The notes under the pieces: model-generated
What the model was told of the DNA's origin: nothing
Database searches by the model: none
The model's input: only the letters and a program-made list of their open reading frames with translations
DNA from: Solea solea
Lineage: Eukaryota; Chordata; Actinopteri; Pleuronectiformes; Soleidae
Reading direction: 5' to 3'
Assembly: GCF_958295425.1 (NCBI RefSeq)
Contig: NC_081135.1
Location: 25,173,613-25,237,612, forward strand
Length of the DNA: 64,000 nt
Program-made: the position numbers and the translations under genes
In this document: positions 11,801-23,021 of the stretch, piece by piece
Layout: every line of letters starts with the position of its first letter
Numbering within the stretch: the stretch's first letter is position 1

Positions 11801-11816
11801 GGGGGGGGGGGGGGGG
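11801..11816. repeat. Poly(G) run
   Basis: Sixteen consecutive G residues, able in principle to form a G-quadruplex. Confidence 0.97.
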
Positions 11817-12078
11817 TGCCACAGTACAGTACCAGACCATGTTATCTTTGTATATACGTGTTTTCAGTGTAGCACAATGTCAGTGTGTCTCTGTTGCATG
11901 ACATATTGTCAAAATTACCCCACACAGGGCGCAACGTAAAGGATCAGGGCATTTGCACTGGGTTGTCAAGACTATGTGTGTGTTCTTGTATCTGTGGCTT
12001 TGTGAGAACCAGCAATCATAAAACCATTTGTTGCAGTCGTCACATCTTTAAATGGCTTTGTCAGGGTTAAGACCTGGT

Positions 12079-12130
12079 TTTAGGGTTAGGGTTAGGGTTA
12101 GAATTGGGTTTCGGTTAGGGTTAGGGATTT
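12079..12130. repeat. Short telomere-like (TTAGGG)n tract
   Basis: Three to four TTAGGG units at 12079-12101 and two more at about 12113-12127, separated by diverged units. It is embedded in a GGTTAGGG-type dispersed repeat. Confidence 0.8.
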
Positions 12131-12389
12131 AGTTGTGATGGTTAAGTTTAGGGTAAGGGGATAGGGAATGCATTTGGTCTATGAGGGTCCTCACTATGAA
12201 TGAAGCACAAACGTGTGTGTGTTTGTGACTCCCAAATTGACACCACCTCCTGCAAACTGCAACACATTAAACCCTAGTTTGGTGACAGGAAGTATTTAGG
12301 GAGGTGGAGTTTGATAAGGAACAGATAGCTAAATAACTAGGCTAATGGGCGAATTGTACCTTACACACATACACACAACGTTATTCTTC

Positions 12390-12625
12390 TTAGGACATTG
12401 TATTGACATTCAATTTATTTGGACAGCCTAAACAAAGTGTTATCCCTAACCTTTACCATAACCCTGACCTTAACTATAATGCCTAACCATAAACTTGACC
12501 TGATAGCAATTCAAAACTTGCCTTAAAACTTAAAAGGTTTCTTAGAAATTAGGTTCTGCCTCATTAGGACCAGGTTTTGGTCCCCATGGACAGTGAAAAG
12601 CTCCCAAAAAAGTTACAAATACAAG
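12390..12625 (+). repeat. Dispersed repeat family A, copy 1
   Basis: Shares with 25165-25395 the ordered motifs TTTGGACRGCYTAAACAAA, CTTAACYATAA, ATGCCT(T)ACCATAA and CATTAGGAYCAGGTTTTGGT. No TIRs or ORF seen. Confidence 0.7.
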
Positions 12626-12782
12626 TACACACACACACATGCACACACACAGAGAACCATTTCCTGTCCTTGTGCCTCTTAAACCGAATTTGGCTCCAAG
12701 TCGCTCATCTGTTTTTATGTTTAGTCCTCCAGAGCAACAACTCTCAGGTTTTTCATTGCACAGGCCAGTTTGACTCAGACAG

Positions 12783-12809
<27 letters not shown>
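12783..12809. repeat. (CA)n microsatellite
   Basis: Uninterrupted CA run; further CA/GT-rich sequence lies nearby at 12630-12650 and 12860-12965. Confidence 0.97.
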
Positions 12810-12813
<4 letters not shown>

Positions 12814-13928
12814 CTGCAGCAAAATGCTTAATTACTCCAAGTTCGTAGGACACGTTAGGATGGTGTGTGTGTGTAATTTGGGAAAATTACAGGTTTTCAA
12901 AACGCCACCCACTCCCACATCTGACACCTCCAGCGACACACACATTCTCACAAATACACACATGCATTTGGCATCAGTGCACAGTGATGTCAGTCACCGT
13001 GCGTGAAAGATTTCCTGAAAAAAAACCCCGAACACGTATGGGCTGCATATGTTCACTTAACTTCTCAGTTGTTGCAAAACCAATATGATGCTCTTATTTT
13101 GTGATGTCCTGATAGTGATGTTTTTTTATTGTCCTCCTGGACATACAAAACATTAGGCCCAAATTGCATATTATTGGTGGGACTGGAAGGCAAACATTAG
13201 TATTTTAAAGTAGTTTCATCAGTTTGATGTCATATTTGATTTAATTTTTAATAAGGTTTTTTAACAAACTTCGGGGGGGCCATGGTTTTCAAATACAGCT
13301 AATATAATTCCTCATGACAGAGGCTAGCCGATGAAAAGCAGCAGAAATAGGATGCAGATTGAGAGTTAATACTGGAAAAATGATGTGATAGTCAGCGACG
13401 GTGGGAGGGGTCGTGTGAAAATAAGAACCGAGCCATAGAAGTGCTCGGGTGTGACCAACAATGTACAGCTTGCCTGATGACAAATAAAACAAAAACATGT
13501 TTTCGTTTCTTTAAAGGGTTAACGGAGGGAGCAAAATCCTTCTTTCCCCATGAAAGAGAGATTGCTATGATTACTATGAAAAAGTATGGAACTGAGAGAA
13601 ATGCAGAATAATTTGGGAAATAAATCTGATGGAACCAGCCCAAAGGAGGGATGAGAGAAATAAAATAATTGTCAGACATTGATCAAATCCTTAAGGGTTT
13701 CACTCAAGAGGTGGAGGACAGGAAATCTAAATTAAAAGTGCCACGGTAGCAGGGAGAGGGTGGTGCTTTTGGACAGACTGAGAAAGTCTGTGTCACCACA
13801 AGACGAGAGAAAATGATGGAAACGGGGAAAAGAGAGAGAAGCCTGTGAGAATGTAATAAGAAGGTTAATGATGAGGAAAAGAGGCTGTGACAAATATCTC
13901 GTCTAAAATTCTGAGATAGATTATTAGA

Positions 13929-13990
13929 TATGGCCAAAAGTATTTGAACAACCCTGGTCTTAACACATCACAGGTTTTAGGGTATTCTTA
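13929..13990. mobile_element. Solo terminal-repeat-like fragment of a DNA transposon
   Basis: TATGGCCAAAAGTATTTGAA resembles the terminus of a common fish DNA transposon that begins TATGGCCAAAAGTATGTGG. No opposite terminus was found nearby. Confidence 0.4.
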
Positions 13991-14489
13991 ATGATTTGCT
14001 GAAAAGTAAATAGGCATATTTCCTGAATTACTGGACTTAATTTAAAGTCCTTAGGTGCTTTTTTTTTTTTAATCTTTCCTTGTATTTTCATATTCAATCC
14101 ATTTGTTTACCCGTACTAGATATATTACATTTATTTTTAATAACATATTTTGCTATGCAAAGTCTGGTTATTACCAAATACAAAATATAATCAAAACTAA
14201 GTGATGCTATTATGAATGATCTACTTCTGTGTCTACGGCAATTAAAAAATCTCTTCTGTTTTGGTGTGGACGAACTGTCCGACCTGCACACAGCTTCGAC
14301 TTTGACCTTGTTGAAGACGAGAAGGAATAAATGAAGCAACAACTCAAATCCCCACTGCCAGGTGTCAGCTTTCCCAGAGAAGTGAGGGCCATTATGACAC
14401 ATAATTATGCACATGGTTTTGCACTCGCTGTTTCACTTTGGCCATGTCTAGGGGAAATTAAAGGACACAGAGACATAGGGGTGAATGTT

Positions 14490-15175
14490 TGGACCGGGGC
14501 ATCTCAGGGAGAACCAGATATGACAGAGGATTTAAGGAGCAAGAAGAAGTGGCAGTATCTTTGAGGGATGGCAGACGACTGGTAGAAGTATTTGTCATCA
14601 CTGGAGAGATGGGAGGAGGGGCAGTAAGATGGACGGAAAGAGGAGAAGGGACATGGATAGAGGCGGAGAAGGGTTCAGGGGGCATAATAATTACAAAATG
14701 ACAAGGGGATGATCGAAGCATGGGTCATGTTTACCCACAGGAGAGGGAGAGGGAGAGAGATGGCGAACGAAGAGGCTGAAGCTGAACGGGTGGACGGCGG
14801 ACTGAGGGGTCATTCTGTTTATGGAGAGACGAGACTGCGGGATATTGATGGGTGCAGGCATGAGAGATGAAGACAGACAGCTAGGCATGGAGACAGAGCC
14901 TCTGGCTCAGAACGGAGGAGAGGTGGATGAAGCAAAGGAGGGACAGAAATGTGGGAAGCCTGAGGGTGGAGGGGTGAGAGGGAAGAGAAAAAAAGTGAAA
15001 AGAAGAAAGAGAGAGAGAAGTAGAAATCCCGTGAGACTACAGAGTCCACTGCACCGAGGCTGCTCTTTGATGGACATGTAGGAAACATGAGAAACTGAGT
15101 GTGGAGCATAAAACTGTATGAGGAAGACTGACAGGAGAGATTGAGAGACAGTGGCACAGTTAGAGATGAGGAAAT
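14490..15175 (+). repeat. Purine-rich (GGAGA/GAGA) low-complexity region
   Basis: The plus strand is strongly enriched in G and A for about 700 bp (runs such as GGAGAGGGAGAGGGAGAGAG). A second block lies at about 15785-15930. All long frames here are compositional artefacts. Confidence 0.8.
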
Positions 15176-15245
15176 TATGAGATCAGATTAAGATTAAGAA
15201 GGACGGATTATGTTGGCTAATGTATAGTTTGAACCAATCAAAAAA

Positions 15246-15295
15246 TACACTGCTCAAAAAAGTATAGGGAACACTTTCACTTCCTGTGTGAGTTT
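15246..15295 (+). mobile_element. Solo Tc1-like transposon end
   Basis: TACACTGCTCAAAAAAGTAT then AGGGAACACTTTCAC matches the TACACTGCTCAAAAAAATAAAG-type inverted terminal repeat common in fish. The opposite end is not visible, so this is a fragment. Confidence 0.55.
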
Positions 15296-15299
15296 TTGG

Positions 15300-16454
15300 T
15301 TTAGAGGCTTTATTTTGTGGGACCCAAAGCTGCAGTCGGCAAGGTCACAAGAAAGAAAAGTGTTGATTTGTTGAGTTTGGTTTGCAGGTTATTAAAATAC
15401 ATATTAGGACTGAGGCTCTCTGTCCCGAGCTCCTCTCAATATCCTTTGATTTACGTTATGCTGAGAGGTTATTGATCAATAACGCCTAAAATATCCCACC
15501 TTCTCTACCTTTAAGTGTGAGGCGCCGCCACAAATTGTGATTATCAATATGACAACATCTGACACTGAAAGCCTGCTCGGCAAAATTAATTAGAACGTCC
15601 TTGGTGTCCATAACACGGCAAACAATATGTTTTCCACCATTAATTATGATCCAGGAAGAGCAATAAAATTAAACTAACAGCTTAAGGCCAGCGAGCCCGC
15701 AGCGTCTACCAGGTGTGTTGCCAAGAAGAGGAGAAGAGTCCTCACAGAGTCTGGACCAATCAAGGTCTATAGTGTCACACAATAAAGAAAACGCTGAGTC
15801 ACTCCAGTGGGAGGAGAATGGTGGTAATGAGCGAGGGTGATGAGAGGAGAGAAAAGGGGGGAATGGAGAGATGCAGGGAGAGAGGAATGAGGGAAAAAAG
15901 ACGGGGAGAATAAAGAGATGAAGGGAGTGGTGGGAGTGAGGTCATTCTTTTTCCATCATTATACAGATGTAGGTCATCTCCATTTCTCCTCTCATCTCAG
16001 AAGATTTAGGCTCCCCACACACCTGTTTCTTGCAGATAATGACAACACATTGGAATGTGCCTCTAGTGTGTCAGTGTGTGTGTGTGAGAGAGAGAGAGAA
16101 TGTGCGAATGAGTGTGTGTTTTCCTCCAAACAATGAAACAATTTGCTTTTCTTTTCTTCCCTTCAACAAAAGAGTGGTGTATAAGTGTTTTCTGATCCAC
16201 TGCACCGCTGATAGAACTAAACCGAAACCATGACAAATCATTGTTTGGTTCCATTCAGGCAGCAAATCTTTAGCACAAATTATTGTTGTTGTTGGTTTTT
16301 TTTTTAAATTTAATATCACTTCTTTTTGGCATCCTGAAAGCACACTGCTGCCGACCGACTGAAGACACAATCTGGTTCACAAATATGTTGTTTCTTTCCT
16401 CTGTGAAGGCTGAGTCATTTTCTGACACAGCTGGGTACTGAACCCGCACCACAT
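15300..16454. other. Intergenic, no gene recognised
   Basis: About 15570-15680 is AT-rich with several TAATTA cores and no repeat signature; 15785-15930 is purine-rich. No exon-like sequence. Confidence 0.6.
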
Positions 16455-16765
16455 GGTGATGAAGTGGCTAGCATTGTTGCCTCACAGCAAGAAGGTCACC
16501 GAATGCCAGTTTGTTTTGGAGTTTGCATGTTCACCCAGTGTGGGCGTAAGTCCTGTCAGGTACTTCGGCTTCATCCTGCAGTCCAAAGACTTCTAAAATT
16601 GGGAATTACGTTAACTGGACACTCTAAATTGTCCATAGGTGTGAGAGTGAATGGTTGTTCATCTCTGTATGTTGACCCTGTGATGGACTTGGGACCTGCC
16701 CAGGCTGTGCCATGCTTTTGGGATTGGCTCCATGTGGAGGATAAAGCGGTAGAAAATGAACACAT
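16455..16765 (+). mobile_element. Degraded SINE-like dispersed repeat
   Basis: GGCTAGCATTGTTGCCTCAC, GTTTGCATGTTCACCCAGTG, CAGTCCAAAGACTTCTAAAA and GGATAAAGCGGTAGAAAATG follow in the order seen in a very abundant fish interspersed repeat (consensus GCACTGTTGCCTCACAGCAAGAAGG and so on). About 310 bp, diverged. Class (SINE or LINE-derived) is not certain. Confidence 0.7.
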
Positions 16766-19325
16766 TAGTCAAATAGTGGAAGAAGACTTGGTGTTTCATA
16801 TCGTATAATATCAATAAAATGTGGTCAATGTTACATTTGAAGAGAAACATGCAAGTCTAACATGTTAAAGGTGTTGTTTATCATCGCAAACCTTGAATGA
16901 CACACACTTATGGCTCCAGCTGCCTCTCTGCCCTTCCACATTGATTATAATGATCACTGTGCAACATTGTTATTGACGAGAGTCTCTTGAGATTAGCCAG
17001 CTCATTTGAGAATAATAACACATTGACAAACGCACAATCACATGGCGTTTCTATGTGTAAACGTACACCCGCTCAAACATGTCAGTGGTGCAGTATACCA
17101 CAGAAGTTGCACTGATGATGGTATTCAACAAACCGTTGCATTAGTTCATGCAGGACACGCCCCAGCTGTAATCAGCTGACTGCAAGCCATTGACTATGCT
17201 CCATTCACAACCATTCTCACACTAATGCGGAGCAAAATAAGATTCCTCCCTCACTCATTTCCCGCACATCACAGCCGCGAGCAAAGTTTTGCTGCCACCG
17301 CCCCACCCTCCACCTTTTTAGATGAGAGTCGAACTGGCTCAAAAATGTCAAAATGTTATTCAGTGTCTCACTCGGGCTTGCTTTCTTAGGCGGTTTCGTG
17401 CATTGCGCTCATTGTTTGTCTTGGCCAAGCCAGGGAGCATCCTAAGAGTGGAGCCATCAGCATCAAGGCTAACTACATTTCCATTTGTTGCAATAAATTA
17501 TGACGTGAGTGTTCCTAACTAAAAAAAAGAGAAAAGGAAACAAACTGAACAAAAAGAAGTGGGTACCATTAAAAGCAGCAACGTGATGTTTTGAGAGAAC
17601 GAAAAACTGAGCAAAAAAAGTTGTTATTGGTGCCATCGAGTTCAATTTGATTGGATAAAAATGTTGCTCTAATTTCAAAATAACACGCAAGTGATATAGA
17701 GAGAGAAACAGTCAGCAAGCTGCAATAGAGAGGGTGTGTCAGTGAATAAAGACAAAAAATAAAAAAATATTGACTCTGGCCTCGGTACAGATTTCCCTGC
17801 AAACAATTTTAGCAGCACTTGGCTCTAGGAATTGTGCTTCACAGTATTGAGCCAAGAGACAATTCATTGATTCTAATGAGTTTTCTTGGACTTGGGTGCC
17901 AGGTGTCATTCATGCATCAGCTTTACTTCACCGTGTCACTCTCTTGGATAGGTCTCTGCATGGCAATATGTGCAAGTTTTGGCCCAGGCAATTGAACCGG
18001 TGCTTTTCGAACTGCACAACAACTGCATAATCTTAGAGCAATGGGCTCGACTGACCTCATTCAAGTTCACGTGCAACGGTCTCAGGGTTTATGATACCTT
18101 TGGCTATGGAAATGGCAACAGCGTGAAGGGTGTTGTCGCTGTGATCTGTCATCTTCATTCAAACGGTCTCAAGTCATGTGGGTGGAATGTTGCAATGGCG
18201 CTCATTCATTTAGCTGGAAGTGACAACATGAAAAGGCAGCGTGGGCCAACAAAACAACTCTGCAATCAGGAAACAGCAACAACTGCCTAGACTGCATGTG
18301 CCACAAATTATTCAAAATTTAAGGGGTTACATGGTGAATTTTAAAAGTATCGGATGTTCAAGAATCTGATATGCATACACACAGTTTTGGACACCCCTTT
18401 CTGACCCTTTCTAAAATATGCCCACTGCTGTGCTTTCCAGATACAATAAATCGATACGTAGTCCAGTGTGCAAAAAAATGTCTCCTCCCCTCTGCAAAAG
18501 CTAATTTCATAACCTCATGTATTGTTAAATAAGAACGTTGCAGTATTACATGCAATGGAAAAGTGGGGTTACATATTCTGTGCTGCAAAAACAACATTAA
18601 AGTAAAAATAAACTGTCCTTTACTTCAAGTTACTCCAAGCTTTTCCGGTTTATAAAACAGAGGAAGTCACTCAAAGTGTTGGGAATATATAGTTTATGCT
18701 ATGTCACAGTGGTTCCGCAGGCTAAAAGTGTACATATTGAATTTTCCCTTCTTGAAATGTTTAGGAATGCTTGATCTGCACAACATATTGAAGCTGGCAG
18801 CAGCCAGTGAATTTGAATCAGTTTGGTGAGGTGAGTTGGGTGGCTGACTCCTCGCCTTCATTTCTGTCTATATTGACTGCTTCGGGGGATTTTATTCCGC
18901 CTCCTCTCTCCTCAAGTTCATCTGTCTCTTTGTGTCTATATCCCTTCTCTCATCCATTTCATGCCCCTTTGCCCCTTTTTTTCCCTTACTTTCTGTCTTC
19001 TGTTCATTTGTTTGTTCGGCGGCTTCCTAATCACCGTACTTAGTAGCTACACTGATGAGCCAATAATGATACCAATCAAGTGTAGAGCATAATAGAATAA
19101 TAAACAATAACAGTTTAAATTATAAGTGGAGAAATGATACAATAACAACAAGAGCACTCAGAGAGCCAAAACCTGCGTTTTACACACCAGAACTTGATTT
19201 TTTTTTAGAACTTAACCTGCTTATAGTTATTACCATCATACTTGAGCATGACAAAGTGTGATCTGTTAAGATGTCGCTGAGATATATGCCTCTGAAATTG
19301 TTAAATGTGAATAAAAACCTTGGCG
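16766..19325. other. Intergenic, no gene recognised
   Basis: Moderately AT-rich unique-looking sequence. Short open frames (for example 17970-18290) match no family I know and lack splice context. Confidence 0.6.
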
Positions 19326-19779
19326 CGTTTCCACCAAAATTACCCCAGGGAAAAACTTTACCTCAACCCCAAACTTTTTCACTAAAAGAAGTACCTGCTC
19401 ATACCAGGAACTCTTGAGTGGAACACATATTGCAGCTGTTTAAGCCAGTGTTTCTGCAACCCATTTAAACAAGACCTTTAAAAGAAGACGAAGAAAGAAG
19501 AACTTATTAATTCCGCTATCGCTCATTTCAAAAATATGGCGCAAAAGAAAAGGTCTTACCATAAGTGGATGGACGACAAGATCCGGGCTCTTTTGAGTGT
19601 GTTTTCTGTAGAGGAGGTTCAGCTGGACTTTGATTCTGCAACACGAAATGACCAAGTGTCATTTTCCAGATGTTTGGGGTGCGGAGGAAACCCAAACCAC
19701 ACAGATTACCAGGCATTATTGAGCCCAGGTAAATAAGTTCCTGGTTATAAAAGTTCCTGGAAATGTTGGTGGAAAAGAG
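19326..19779. mobile_element. TIR element carrying a Myb/SANT-like ORF fragment
   Basis: Left end CGTTTCCACCAAAATTACCC (from about 19326) and right end CTGGAAATGTTGGTGGAAAA (to about 19779) form imperfect inverted repeats. Between them, 19536-19736 encodes a 66-aa frame with WMDDKIRALLSVFSVEEVQ, resembling the N-terminal half of Myb/SANT-like DNA-binding proteins encoded by PIF/Harbinger-type transposons. The similarity fades after about 40 residues, consistent with decay. Superfamily is inferred. Confidence 0.55.
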
Positions 19780-20265
19780 TTAAATTTAAATTATGACCAA
19801 ACCATAATCTGGATCTGATCAGAATGAAAGTTACTTTCTGATCCTGCATACCCTTAACACACTTTGTTCAAATGAGTTTTTACCCATTATAAGAGATTTC
19901 TTCATAATGTTATATTTTTTTTCAGACGTCATCCGTGGGTAAATTCTTACCAAAATAGAATAGGAATATACTCGGGTGATTACCTACCCCTCACAAAAAT
20001 TCAGATTGATTTGTCTAAAACTCTGGACAGGACGTTGCTAACAGGAGGGCAATATTATGAGTAATAATGAGTCAAATTAATTTAGATATGTAATCAAACG
20101 CCCGGCAAAAGATGGTGTTCATTCTACATCTTAGTCTGACCATAAACCCAAGGGGCCACATTGGTCTGTACACTGGAACCATGTGATACACAGTAAGGAA
20201 TATAAAAACCAACAAGGAAAGTTACAACAGGTGTGATCATGTTTACTACTACTGTCAACACTTAA

Positions 20266-20470
20266 GCCACAAAGTTCTGGATCAGCTGCAGGTGATTTAT
20301 TACACTTTTCAGTAGAACAGATAGGAGGCCATTACAGTGGTCCGGTCTGCTCCTTATAGAAGCTCGCTCAGAGTCACTCGGGGAGAGGAATTGTCTGACT
20401 TTAATAATATCTTAGGGTGATAAAAGGCAGATTTGGAAACAAACTTCACATGAGCCATAAAGTTCCGAGC
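20266..20470 (-). mobile_element. LINE reverse-transcriptase fragment (reverse orientation)
   Basis: On the minus strand, SRPDHCNGLLSVLLKSVINH and then LQLIQNF match the C-terminal RT/thumb region of CR1/L2-type LINE ORF2 (consensus SSRLDYCNxLLxGLP...LQLIQN). Stops and frame breaks show decay. Confidence 0.7.
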
Positions 20471-20518
20471 TGAGTGGAAGGTTTACTGCTTGTTGATTTG
20501 CGGTAAATTCTCCTGGAC

Positions 20519-20755
20519 TTGCGGTCAGTTCTTAACTTCAGAGCCCATGTGAGATTTGTTTCCAAATCTGCCTTTTATCATCTCAAAAATATTATGCGAG
20601 TGAGGCCATTTCTCTCACTGAATAACACAGAACACCTGATCCGCTCTTTTATATCGAGCACACTTAACTGCTGTGAGTCTCTGCTATCTGAGCTACCCGA
20701 AAATGTAATAAATCTGCTGCAACTGCTGCAGAAGTCTGCGGTTTGAGTGTTGACT
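20519..20755 (+). mobile_element. LINE reverse-transcriptase fragment (forward orientation)
   Basis: A 75-codon frame contains SKSAFYHLKNIMRVRPFLSL and FISSTLNCCESLLSELPENV, a decayed copy of the CR1/L2-type ORF2 C-terminal region. It is head-to-head with 20266-20470; arms 20419-20456 and 20540-20583 are near-perfect inverted repeats. Confidence 0.75.
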
Positions 20756-20789
20756 GGAGAGCACTAGATGAATCAAGATGTTTCCCGGT

Positions 20790-22340
20790 GTTCTTGACTG
20801 TTGTGACTAGAGCTGTCCCAGTATTATGATTAGGCTAAAAATAAGACGCTACGGTACAGTTGGCATTTGTTTGTTCGTTTGTGTGTTTCAGCATCAAGTG
20901 ATCGGAGACAGAACAAGAGCTACTGTTTACATCAAGGGCTACGGTGCAGTTCTGGAAGGGTTGAACCCTGATATGGCTTAGTGATAGCAGCGTCAACTAC
21001 GTAAATAGTTTGATGTCATACCAGCCCAACACAGAGTAGCTCACCAATAAATTCCACTAAACAAGAAGAAGACAACACAGTAAACAAAATGGTAACAACC
21101 AAGGGCATCCAAACTATTTTCATCCTACTTGGCATGTGGTTGTTTATCACAAGGAGAGGACAAGCTTTGTCTGAGAGAGAGGACTGCAGGCTGCTCAGAA
21201 AAACACTGCCAATTTTCCTATACTTTCACATGGCTTTGATGATTCTCTTCCCCGTCAACAAATCCACAGACTGCGAGCTCCACCATTTAGGAGTCGGATT
21301 ACTGTGCTTAGGACTGGGACTGTGAGGATCAATTATTTTGATACCCTTCTCAATATTAAAAATGGAAACACTGAACTGAGCTAGAGTGTTCCCATTGGCT
21401 GTCCTACTACAGCTACTCTCCTCAGTGAGACATATCTTTACTCCAACACTGGCAATAACGTCCTACTCTGCAAAGAAACCTAAAAAAAAAAAAGTAAGAG
21501 TCTGACAATCTAATATTTGTGGAGCATTTCCAAAGTTAGAGGAGTTACCTTGTCATCTGTCATGTAAGATAGAGTGCATCTGTCTGTGCTCATGTGGTGA
21601 GAGGAGCTCAGGACAAAGAGCTGTGATAACAAATTATCCTCCTTACTCTGGTGTTACTAAAATTGAACTGTTCAATGTGCACCAGCGTTTTATGAAGTAC
21701 ACAAAAAAAGATGCTGGGCAACAAGCTACTTTTTTTAAAAAAAGGTTTCATGCAGGCCTCAAGACTAGGGAACATGCCTCATTTCAACAAATTATAAAAA
21801 ATTGTTAAGAGCTCCATCCCTGATGGTAATTTGTCTTTTAAAGGGAGGCTGGGATCCAATCCACAGTGGGGGAGCTCAGTGTTTTTCCTGCTACCCAGTG
21901 CATTTCAGTGTCAAACAGGCTAGAACTGTCCAGCAGGGCTTTGAACTGTATAATACGTGTTTCCTCAGCTGTGTTGACATATGCAGTTGACAGCTGCATC
22001 CTGAAATTCATCCCATTTTATCACATAGAAGCAATCAGATGGCTGCTTTGGTCTCTAACAGTGTTATTAGTGTGATCAGTGTGGTCGGGGGTTGCTTGTA
22101 TTAGAATGTATCATGTTAGAATAACATGATATGATTAATATTAGATTAGCATCAAATATAATTGATTGATTTAGGTTTTATTGATGTTGTAAGGGCTCAC
22201 AGTGAGTGGCGTGTCAAGGGTGAGAAATCTAAGAAATTCTGATTTCTGATGATTCACCAGCAGCATCCTTTGCCCTTTCACATGTTAACATGCTGGACAC
22301 AAAGATGGCTCCTTCACACATGACATCATCCTGACTCCAT
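20790..22340. other. Intergenic, no gene recognised
   Basis: About 20810-21340 begins AGAGCTGTCCC and may be a transposon remnant. A 78-codon frame at 21089-21325 has hydrophobic runs but no family match or splice context. The rest is unique-looking. Confidence 0.5.
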
Positions 22341-22362
22341 ACACACACACACACACACACAC
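22341..22362. repeat. (CA)n microsatellite
   Basis: Uninterrupted CA run; more ACAC-rich sequence follows at 22425-22640. Confidence 0.97.
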
Positions 22363-22660
22363 GATCACAGGCACCACCTACTGATGGGGAGCTGAGTCAG
22401 AGTCCCTCAGGTTTGATGATTCAGGACACACACACGCACGGTCTATGCAGAATATGTGATGTGCCAGGTTTAATCTCTCCTTGGATTAAATCTCAGAGTG
22501 ACATGCACACATAAGACAGTATGCTGGAATGCATCCTCATGCTAATGTGATGAGGACATAATGTCACACACACACAATCACACACACACGGACGCAAATT
22601 CATCCATGAATGAAAACAGATCCATACACACACGTATGTGAGCTGTAACATGATCATTTC

Positions 22661-23021
22661 TAGGGATGGGAATCCGTATTGGTCAGTATCGGTATCGGTC
22701 GAAATCACTGGATCGGATATCGGGTGGATGATAATGTAAAATCCGATACACTCCGAATATCATATATGCCGCATGCTTCACTACACACAGACAAAGGCAT
22801 TTTAGCTGAGTCATGTTTGGGCTGTTTATTACAGCAATATTTGTTACACAGTTGGAGAATGATGTCTTTGAAATGACTCAGCATAAATGTGTTGTAAACA
22901 GCTTCATCATTCATAAATGGTCTAAAATGACTGTATCGGACTAATGTCAGTGTCTGTAGATACTCGGGTTTGTTTGATATCGGTATTGGACACAAAAAAA
23001 GTGGTATCGTCCCCATCCCTA
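22661..23021. mobile_element. hAT-type MITE (361 bp)
   Basis: Perfect 10-bp terminal inverted repeats TAGGGATGGG and CCCATCCCTA; subterminal TATCGGTATCGG and GATATCGGTATTGG repeats are in inverted orientation. This is the structure of fish hAT non-autonomous elements with GTATCGG subterminal repeats. A clear 8-bp target duplication is not visible. No transposase. Confidence 0.8.

Larger units (their letters stand above)
8511..12389. other. Intergenic, no gene recognised
   Basis: Contains homopolymers (C18 at 8825-8842, G16 at 11801-11816), CA repeats, an ACAC/GTGT-rich stretch (9540-9630) and a pyrimidine-rich tract (about 9160-9265). No convincing exon was found; short frames at 8919-9104 and around 9280-9380 are not supported by splice sites or a known family. 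Confidence 0.65.

Noticed and set aside
12079..12130. A true chromosome end
   Set aside because: Only a few TTAGGG units, flanked on both sides by ordinary unique and repeat sequence.
14821..15157. Overlapping plus/minus frames of 80-110 codons
   Set aside because: Purine-rich low-complexity sequence lacks stops in some frames; amino acid content is R/G/E/K- or S/L/P-biased with no domain.
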